A stretch of 11,976 bases of DNA. Origin: Gemmatimonadaceae bacterium. GTDB lineage: Bacteria; Latescibacterota; UBA2968; UBA8231. The stretch lies in NCBI GenBank assembly GCA_002726335.1, contig PBSR01000167.1:1-11976 (forward strand), in the 5' to 3' direction. How positions within the stretch are numbered: the first letter of the stretch is position 1; each line of letters opens with the position of its first letter. Both the position numbers and the translations under genes were made by a program. A model generated the notes under the pieces. It saw only the letters and a list, made by a program, of their open reading frames with translations, was not told where the DNA came from and did not search any database. Of this stretch, positions 7,215 through 11,976 are shown piece by piece.

Positions 7215-9410
7215 ATGAAACACGATGCACGGCAGTACTACGGATGGGCGGAGTTGACCCCGGACGGGCCGGTGACGGCAGGCAGCGTGGGCACCTGGAT
7301 GCTCCGCTACCATGTCGGCGAGTACGGCATCGACGATGGCGGCACGTTGAAGATTGCTTGGCGCTTTGCCTCTGACTGGGGCAAGCCGCAGTGCGATGAT
7401 GCCGGGGATGTCAACTTCTATACGGTAACACACACGGGGGATGGCCGGGTCGCCCACAAGTGGGACCCGAAAGGCTACATCCGCCCCTGGCAGAAGTGTC
7501 TCGTCATCGACGTCGCCGAATGGGCTCTGGCCAGGGACGATACGATCACCGTCGTCTATGGCGACACAGCAGGCGGCTCGCCCGGGACGGTAGCGCAGAC
7601 GTTCCGTGAGAGAACATTCGAGTTCAAGGTTGTCGTCGATGCCTTCGGTACCGGCCAGTTCGTCGAGATCGAGACGCAGCCCGAGATCGAGATCGTGCCC
7701 GATGTGGCCTCCCGTCTGGTGCTGGTGGCGCCGACGAAGGTGGCCTGCAACGAGGAGTTCTGCCTGGGTGTGAAGCTCGAGGATGAATGGGGGAATCCCG
7801 CTGTCGGCTACCGCGGACAGGTGGCCTTCGATGTCCCGGCCGGGGTCAGCGGCCTGCCCGAGACGATCGCCTTCGATGGCAGTGAAGGCGGAGCCCGACG
7901 GCTGGAAGGAGTGCGGTCGGGGGAGGCCGGCATTCTCACATTCACCGCCCGAGCCGACGGATCGCCAGACGAACTCACGGGCGAGAGCAACGCCATCGAG
8001 TGTGTCGAGAGCCATGCGACGCGGCGACCGTTCTGGGGAGACCTGCACGGTCAGAGCGAAGAAACGGTGGGTACGAACAGCGTCGAAGATTACTTCTGTT
8101 TTGCCCGCGACATCGCCTTCGTCGACTTCGCCGGCCATCAGGGCAACGATTTTCAGATCACCGACGACTTCTGGGAGCGCCTCGGACGCTGTGCCCGCCA
8201 GCTTCATGAACCGGGAAGGTTCGTCCTTTTTCCCGGCTACGAATGGTCGGCGACGACCCCCGCCGGAGGCGATCGCAATGTCTACTACCTGGAGGACGGG
8301 CAGCCCATCTACCGTACCAGCCACTGGCAGGTTCCCGGGCAGGGGCACCCCGAGACCGACAGATATCCCGTGGGAGAGTTGTTCGAACAGCTGAGGAAGG
8401 GGCGCCCTGCCCTCGTGGTGCCTCATATCGGCGGGCGTCCCGCCAACCTGGCGTTCCACGATCCCGAATTCGAGCCGGTTATCGAGATCACCTCGGCGTG
8501 GGGGCAGTTCGAATGGCTGTTGGAGGAGGCGATCGAGCGCGGTTACCGCGTCGGCTTCACCGGGGGCAGCGATGATCACAAGGGCCGACCCGGGGCCAGC
8601 TACCCGGGCTCGTCCTCCTTCGGTGTGTACGGCGGCATGACGTGTGTTCTGGCCGACGAGCTCTCCCGCGAAGGCGTCTGGGAGGCGCTGCATTCCAGAC
8701 GCTGCTACGCCACGAGCGGGCCGCGAATCCTGCTAGAAGTGCAGGCAGAGGACGATGCCGGTGACAGTCACTGGATCGGTGAGGACTTCGACAGTGACCA
8801 GATACACCTGCGCCTGCACGCTGTCGGTACGGACGAAGTCGAGGAGGTGCGCCTCATGCGCGGCCTGGAATGTGTCTATCGCTGGCCCGAAACGGTGGCC
8901 CGCGATGCCGACCGCATCCGGGTCGTCTGGAGTGGCGCTCGCATCAAAGGCAGGGATCGAATCGCCACCTGGGACGGCGAACTGACCCTGACACCGGGTA
9001 CAATCCGCAGTGCCGTGGGGTATGCCTTCGACAGCGCCAACGAGGGCATTGTGGAACAGAGCGACAGGAGGGTGGCCTGGCGCTCGGTTACCTCCGGCGA
9101 CGAGGACGGGGTGATCCTGGACATCGAAGCATCCCCCGGTTCGGTCCTCCACTTCCAGTCACAGATTGCGGACTTCCAGCTGTCTCTGGCTGAGTTGAGT
9201 GACGAGCCCTTCGTCCACGCTGCCGGCGGCGTCGGACTGCAGGTGAAGATCGAATACCTGCCGCAGGGCAACGGCAGGCAGTGCAGCTTCGAGTACCGGG
9301 AGAAACTGCCGCCAGGCGACGTCACGCAACCCTACTACGTGCGCCTGACGCAGAGCGATGGCAACCGTGCCTGGAGCAGCCCGTTCTACGTCACCAGGAG
9401 GACCCCATGA
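7215..9410 (+). CDS. DUF3604 family protein (PHP-like metal-dependent hydrolase fold)
   Basis: 731 residues. A beta-rich N-terminal part (1-265) contains an immunoglobulin-like or invasin-like stretch (about 165-262, KLEDEWGNPAVGYRGQVAF). The DUF3604 core follows at about 270-510 with metal-ligand-like motifs in the family order: WGDLHGQSEETVG (D276, H278), DFAGHQGND (D304, H308, D312), PGYEWS (E343), PHIGGR (H404), EITS (E424) and GGSDDHKGRPG (D453, D454, H455). A further beta-rich C-terminal domain spans about 510-731. The ligand assignment is inferred from conservation-like spacing. The substrate is unknown; DUF3604 genes often sit beside sulfatases and glycan enzymes. There is no signal peptide, so it is probably cytoplasmic. 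The ATG at 7215 lacks a Shine-Dalgarno sequence but sits just after a good -10 box. Its TGA overlaps the next gene's ATG as ATGA. It diverges from the YetA-like gene with only 21 bases between annotated starts. Confidence 0.88.
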   Translation: MKHDARQYYGWAELTPDGPVTAGSVGTWMLRYHVGEYGIDDGGTLKIAWRFASDWGKPQCDDAGDVNFYTVTHTGDGRVAHKWDPKGYIRPWQKCLVIDVAEWALARDDTITVVYGDTAGGSPGTVAQTFRERTFEFKVVVDAFGTGQFVEIETQPEIEIVPDVASRLVLVAPTKVACNEEFCLGVKLEDEWGNPAVGYRGQVAFDVPAGVSGLPETIAFDGSEGGARRLEGVRSGEAGILTFTARADGSPDELTGESNAIECVESHATRRPFWGDLHGQSEETVGTNSVEDYFCFARDIAFVDFAGHQGNDFQITDDFWERLGRCARQLHEPGRFVLFPGYEWSATTPAGGDRNVYYLEDGQPIYRTSHWQVPGQGHPETDRYPVGELFEQLRKGRPALVVPHIGGRPANLAFHDPEFEPVIEITSAWGQFEWLLEEAIERGYRVGFTGGSDDHKGRPGASYPGSSSFGVYGGMTCVLADELSREGVWEALHSRRCYATSGPRILLEVQAEDDAGDSHWIGEDFDSDQIHLRLHAVGTDEVEEVRLMRGLECVYRWPETVARDADRIRVVWSGARIKGRDRIATWDGELTLTPGTIRSAVGYAFDSANEGIVEQSDRRVAWRSVTSGDEDGVILDIEASPGSVLHFQSQIADFQLSLAELSDEPFVHAAGGVGLQVKIEYLPQGNGRQCSFEYREKLPPGDVTQPYYVRLTQSDGNRAWSSPFYVTRRTP
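9396..9401 (+). promoter_or_regulatory. Strong ribosome binding site deciding the glycosyltransferase start
   Basis: AGGAGG lies 5 bases before the ATG at 9407-9409. This fixes the start there and not at the in-frame ATG at 9281, which would add 42 residues overlapping the DUF3604 gene. The site is inside the last codons of the DUF3604 gene. Confidence 0.85.
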
Positions 9411-11164
9411 CGGTCACGGTTCACGTCACGCATGAGGCCGTTCACAAGGTCGGCGGAATAGGGGCCGTGCTCACGGGGCTGGTGACGGCTGCGCCCTATC
9501 GGGAGGCGACCGAGAGGACCCTTCTCGCCGGGCCCCTGTTCGACCGGCATCGAGTCGCCCCCCTCGGGCCTGACGGCACCGTGCTCTACGACAACTGGAA
9601 CAACGTCTGGTCGGAGGCGGTGGGAACATTGCTCTATGAAATCGAGAAACGTCTGGGCGTGCGCATCGTCTACGGCCGGCGGCGCTTTGATTGTCCCGAC
9701 GGCAGCGTGGTCGAGCCGGAAGTGCTCCTCGTCGATGTGGAAGGCAGCGTGCCCCACGGTCTGGCTCATTTCAAGTTTCGGCTGTTCGAGAGCTTCGGCC
9801 TCACTTCGGATCGTTACGACAGTCACTGGGAGTACGAGCAGTACATCCGTCTTGCGGAGCCGGCATACGAGGCCGTGATGGCTCTGCTCGGAGACCGCGC
9901 CGACACGCCGGTCCATATCATCGCCCACGAGTTCATGGGGTTGCCGACGGCGCTCAAGGCGAAACTGGTCGACGATCCGGGAGTGTTCACCGTCTTCTAC
10001 GCCCACGAAGTGGCGACGGCACGCGATCTGGTCGACAAGCTGCCGGGTGGAGATGTGGCCTTCTATGGAGCCCTGCGTGCCGCCTCCGGGTCAGGACGGT
10101 ACGTGGAAGATGTCTTCGGTCCACAGGACGCCTACTTCAAGCACGCACTCGTACGTCAGGCGTGGCGCTGTGATGCGGTCTTCGCCGTGGGTGATCTCAT
10201 CCTGCAGGAGCTCCAATTCCTCGGCCCGGAGTTCGAGGCGTGTGAGATCGACCGTGTCTACAACGGCGTTCCGGTCGATGGTGCACTTGCCGCAGGCGAA
10301 CGTGAGAAGGCGCGTACGCGTCTTGGCGCCGTCGCCGAGGGGCTGTTCGGCTGGACGCCCGACTTCGTCTTCACGCACGTTGGGCGACTGGTGCAGAGCA
10401 AGGGACTCTGGCGCGACCTGCTCGTTCTGCAGGCCCTCGAAAAGGAACTGGCGGCACGGGGACTGAGCGCGGTGCTTATCGTGCTGGCCACCGAGGCGGG
10501 TCCCCGGTTGGCAGCCAGCATCGAGCAGATGCGACTGGAGTATGACTGGCCTCTGGTGCATCGCGAAGGCTTTCCGGATCTGACACCTGGAGAGTTGAGT
10601 TTCGATCTCGAGGTCCGCTCGTTCAACGCGAAGGCCCGCCACTGCCGGGCACTGTTCATCAACCAGTTTGGCTTCGATGCGAGGAGCACGGGAGGCGTGG
10701 TCCCTGCAGGTGTGAGTTTCACTGACCTGCGCCGGGGAAGTGATGCAGAACTGGGGCTGTCCACATACGAGCCCTTCGGCATCGCCCAGATCGAGCCCCT
10801 GGCATACGGTGCGCTGAGCGTTATCAGCGATGCCTGCGGGTGCCTCGGGTTCCTGCAGGAGGTGACCGCTGAGACGGCAGGACCCCGGATCTTCGTCTGC
10901 GGTGATTACACCGACGCTGGCGAGGAGGTACCGGATGACGAAGCTGGCTGGCGGGTCCTCAATGCCGCGTCCCGCAGACGCCGCGAACGGCAGTGCAGCA
11001 CGGAGGTGGCCAGCACTCTGGCGGCGGCCCTTCCGGCCACCGACACCGCTCGATCAGAGTTGCTCGAGGCGGGATATGCCGCGGCAGCCGCCATGAGTTG
11101 GGATCGCGTCGTAGAGACACAGTACCTGCCGGCCCTCAGACGCATGGAGCGCCGCCGGCAGTAG
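9407..11164 (+). CDS. GT-B fold glycosyltransferase, glycogen/starch synthase-like
   Basis: 585 residues, cytoplasmic. The N-terminus THEAVHKVGGIGAVLTGL carries the K-V-G-G-[IL]-G loop (14-19) of glycogen/starch synthases, which binds the nucleotide-sugar donor. HIIAHEFMGLP (170-180) and VFYAHEVA (196-203) resemble the H-containing acceptor-side motifs. THVGRLVQSKG (323-333) places R327 and K332 five residues apart, as in the catalytic R/K pair of GlgA. EPFGIAQIE (455-463) is the E-x7-E motif. The reaction is therefore probably transfer of a hexose from a nucleotide sugar with retention, possibly alpha-glucan extension; donor and acceptor are not determinable. About 35 residues (418-452, NQFGFDARSTGG onward) lie just before the E-x7-E and are not typical of GlgA. 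Translation is coupled to the DUF3604 gene by ATGA. It converges on the receiver gene with 7 bases between stops and no recognisable terminator. Confidence 0.88.
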   Translation: MTVTVHVTHEAVHKVGGIGAVLTGLVTAAPYREATERTLLAGPLFDRHRVAPLGPDGTVLYDNWNNVWSEAVGTLLYEIEKRLGVRIVYGRRRFDCPDGSVVEPEVLLVDVEGSVPHGLAHFKFRLFESFGLTSDRYDSHWEYEQYIRLAEPAYEAVMALLGDRADTPVHIIAHEFMGLPTALKAKLVDDPGVFTVFYAHEVATARDLVDKLPGGDVAFYGALRAASGSGRYVEDVFGPQDAYFKHALVRQAWRCDAVFAVGDLILQELQFLGPEFEACEIDRVYNGVPVDGALAAGEREKARTRLGAVAEGLFGWTPDFVFTHVGRLVQSKGLWRDLLVLQALEKELAARGLSAVLIVLATEAGPRLAASIEQMRLEYDWPLVHREGFPDLTPGELSFDLEVRSFNAKARHCRALFINQFGFDARSTGGVVPAGVSFTDLRRGSDAELGLSTYEPFGIAQIEPLAYGALSVISDACGCLGFLQEVTAETAGPRIFVCGDYTDAGEEVPDDEAGWRVLNAASRRRRERQCSTEVASTLAAALPATDTARSELLEAGYAAAAAMSWDRVVETQYLPALRRMERRRQ

Positions 11165-11171
11165 GACCAGA

Positions 11172-11549
11172 TCAGGCCAGGGCCAGGACCTGACGTACGG
11201 TGTCGGCGAGAGCTTCGATGCTCACCGGCTTCTTGAGCACGGCGTGCACACAGTCAGGTCGGTATATCGTCGCTTCGTCGTCGACAAAACCGGAGACGAT
11301 GATGATGGGCACTTCGTCGCCGCGGTCGCGCAGCAGATACAGCAGGTCTTCGCCGTCGGCCGGACCCGGCATGTGCAGGTCGAGGAGGACGAGATCCACC
11401 TGGTGCTGGTCGAGAATCTGCAACGCTCGTCCCGCATCCTCGGCGCCCAGGCCGGTATGCCCCTGACGCTCAATCACGTTGATCATGAGTCGGCGAACGG
11501 CGTCGTCGTCGACGACGACGAGGATCTTGGTACCTGCCGGAGAATCCAT
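11172..11549 (-). CDS. Stand-alone response regulator receiver domain
   Basis: 125 residues, a single CheY-like receiver with no output domain. Visible positions: acidic pocket D14-D16 in VVVDDDA, phosphoacceptor D57 in LVLLDLHMPG, S86 in IIIVSGF (the T/S switch), and K107 in LKKP. It must act through protein contacts or as a phosphotransfer intermediate. The start ATG (11549-11547) shares one base with the stop of the upstream FGE-like gene (TGATG), so the two are co-translated. The receiver is only loosely like that of the hybrid kinase at 154-2529. No adjacent cognate kinase is visible, although a hybrid kinase lies about 9 kb away. The sequence around the acidic pocket is a perfect 20-base palindrome at 11501-11520, explained by GTC and GAC codons being reverse complements. 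Confidence 0.94.
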   Translation of the reverse strand: MDSPAGTKILVVVDDDAVRRLMINVIERQGHTGLGAEDAGRALQILDQHQVDLVLLDLHMPGPADGEDLLYLLRDRGDEVPIIIVSGFVDDEATIYRPDCVHAVLKKPVSIEALADTVRQVLALA

Positions 11550-11881
11550 CAGGGGGGTGTCTGGGTCCGCCCGCAGCGAAAGCCCAGGATCGGGTCTCGA
11601 GTGTCGGGCTGCGTACGGTTGCGCACAGAAACTGTGACGACTTCACGGGTGGCCAGGTAATGACCACCGCGGGCAACACGCTGCTCGCCGGACTCGGGAC
11701 CCGGTGGGTCGCTGTCAGGTGTGGCCGAGTAGTAGTCAGGGTCGTACCAGTCGGCGACCCATTCCATGACGTTGCCCGCCATGTTGTGCACCCCGTAGGG
11801 GCTGACTCCGTCGGGATGCTGTCCCACAGGTGCGGTTTCGCCGCTGAAGTTGCTGTAGTTGAGCAGGCGCGCTTCGGGGAA
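11549..11881 (-). pseudogene. 5'-truncated formylglycine-generating-enzyme/SUMF1-fold protein
   Basis: The reading frame gives the C-terminal ~110 residues of a SUMF1/FGE-fold domain: FPEARLLNYSNFSGE, then SPYGVHNMAGNVMEWVADWYDPDYY, RVARGGHYLA and DPILGFRCGRT. The fold is used by formylglycine-generating enzymes and by EgtB- and PvdO-like proteins. Family similarity starts abruptly at FPEA (about 11881). Upstream, where 'E(W)..AARG..YPWGN' would be expected, the frame continues with unrelated codons and stops at 11917-11915. The gene has therefore lost its N-terminal half, or the window crosses an insertion or assembly junction. GTG at 11827 could start a 92-residue remnant, but homologous residues precede it. 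The two active-site cysteines of true FGEs (Y-x-C-H-x-x-Y-C context) are absent: GGHYLATREVV has A and V there, so formylglycine activity was unlikely even when whole. It overlaps the receiver gene by one base. Confidence 0.72.
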
Positions 11882-11933
11882 GCTAAGGGCTCTCCGAGAA
11901 ATAAGTACTAGACTTCATGATGTAGTTGGAGTC

Positions 11934-11976
11934 ATGTTTGGAGCGTGGATATCGAAACGCTCCGAAGGAAATACGA
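11934..11976 (+). CDS. Possible start of an unidentified ORF at the right edge (partial)
   Basis: ATG at 11934 is preceded by GGAG at 11928-11931, two bases away, and the frame stays open to the window end (MFGAWISKRSEGNT). It is too short to assign. It lies in the AT-richer stretch and could be the beginning of a transposase if this is an insertion sequence. Confidence 0.22.
   Translation, partial: MFGAWISKRSEGNT
11937..11966. repeat. Inverted repeat (hairpin) near the right edge
   Basis: GGAGCGT (11940-11946) and ACGCTCC (11957-11963) are perfect reverse complements with a 10-base loop that contains GATATC. Three more outer bases on each side pair, with one T-G wobble. There is no T-tract, so it is not a typical terminator. 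It may belong to the end of a mobile element or be an operator. Confidence 0.45.

Larger units (their letters stand above)
11882..11976. mobile_element. Possible mobile-element edge or foreign junction sequence
   Basis: G+C is 43 of 95 here, well below the GC-rich rest of the window, and the stretch begins exactly where the FGE-like homology stops. No transposase is long enough to identify, and neither a terminal inverted repeat nor a target duplication can be shown because the element runs off the window. An assembly chimera is an equally good explanation. Confidence 0.35.

Noticed and set aside
7665..7700. A short internal repeat of GAGATCGAGA-type words in the DUF3604 gene.
   Set aside because: It encodes alternating glutamate and isoleucine in a beta-rich linker and does not extend further.
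7200..8693. A long minus-strand open frame of 497 codons opposite the DUF3604 gene.
   Set aside because: It has no recognisable motif, while the plus frame carries all the DUF3604 motifs; long shadow frames are common in GC-rich genes.
11501..11520. A perfect 20-base palindrome within the receiver gene, suggestive of an operator.
   Set aside because: It is fully explained by three valine GTC codons followed by three aspartate GAC codons of the conserved acidic pocket.
1..11976. CRISPR arrays, tRNA or rRNA genes, or riboswitches.
   Set aside because: No regularly spaced repeats, no tRNA-like TTCGA-arm arrangements in free intergenic space and no leader long enough for a riboswitch were seen by eye.

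Overview
The window is a GC-rich, gene-dense bacterial segment. It has almost no intergenic space, and no stretch over 300 bases lacks a gene. Most co-directional neighbours overlap by 1-4 bases (ATGA, GTGA or TGATG junctions), which suggests pervasive translational coupling. The gene content is a large hybrid histidine kinase, a YetA/PcRGLX-type carbohydrate-active protein, a DUF3604 PHP-like protein, a glycogen-synthase-like GT-B enzyme and a SUMF1/FGE-fold protein. This mix is typical of uncultivated GC-rich phyla near Planctomycetota, Latescibacterota or Poribacteria. That placement is an inference from gene content, and no rRNA or tRNA is present to confirm it.

Layout, left to right. (1) 1-71: what looks like the last codons of a paralogue of the next gene. 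(2) 154-2529 (+): a soluble hybrid histidine kinase (coiled coil, GAF-like region, GAF, HisKA, HATPase, receiver). (3) 7193-2560 (-): a tightly packed four-gene cluster, in transcription order a YetA/PL26-like RIFT-barrel and alpha/alpha-toroid protein, a membrane-anchored coiled-coil protein with a degenerate class III cyclase-like domain, a small membrane-anchored coiled-coil protein, and nadC (quinolinate phosphoribosyltransferase). (4) 7215-11164 (+): divergent from that cluster, a DUF3604 protein coupled to a GT-B glycosyltransferase. (5) 11881-11172 (-): a 5'-truncated FGE/SUMF1-fold gene coupled to a stand-alone receiver. (6) About 11882-11976: a stretch whose base composition drops to 45% G+C (43 of 95 counted). 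It interrupts the FGE-like gene and may be the edge of a mobile element.

How the genes may work together. The YetA-like protein, the DUF3604 protein and the GT-B enzyme face each other across a very short divergent control region and have no convincing signal peptides. They could form a cytoplasmic module that processes an acidic or storage-type glycan. The two membrane-anchored coiled-coil proteins overlap by GTGA and are likely partners, made together with NadC. The hybrid kinase and the orphan receiver are signalling genes at the two ends, and nothing in the sequence links them directly to the central genes.

Most unusual observations: a degenerate cyclase-homology domain on a membrane coiled coil in an operon with nadC; a near-leaderless sigma70-like promoter for the DUF3604 gene with an ambiguous start for its divergent neighbour; a repeat shared by the kinase tail, the kinase start and the left window edge; and an FGE-fold gene that lacks the catalytic cysteines and is cut by an AT-richer junction.
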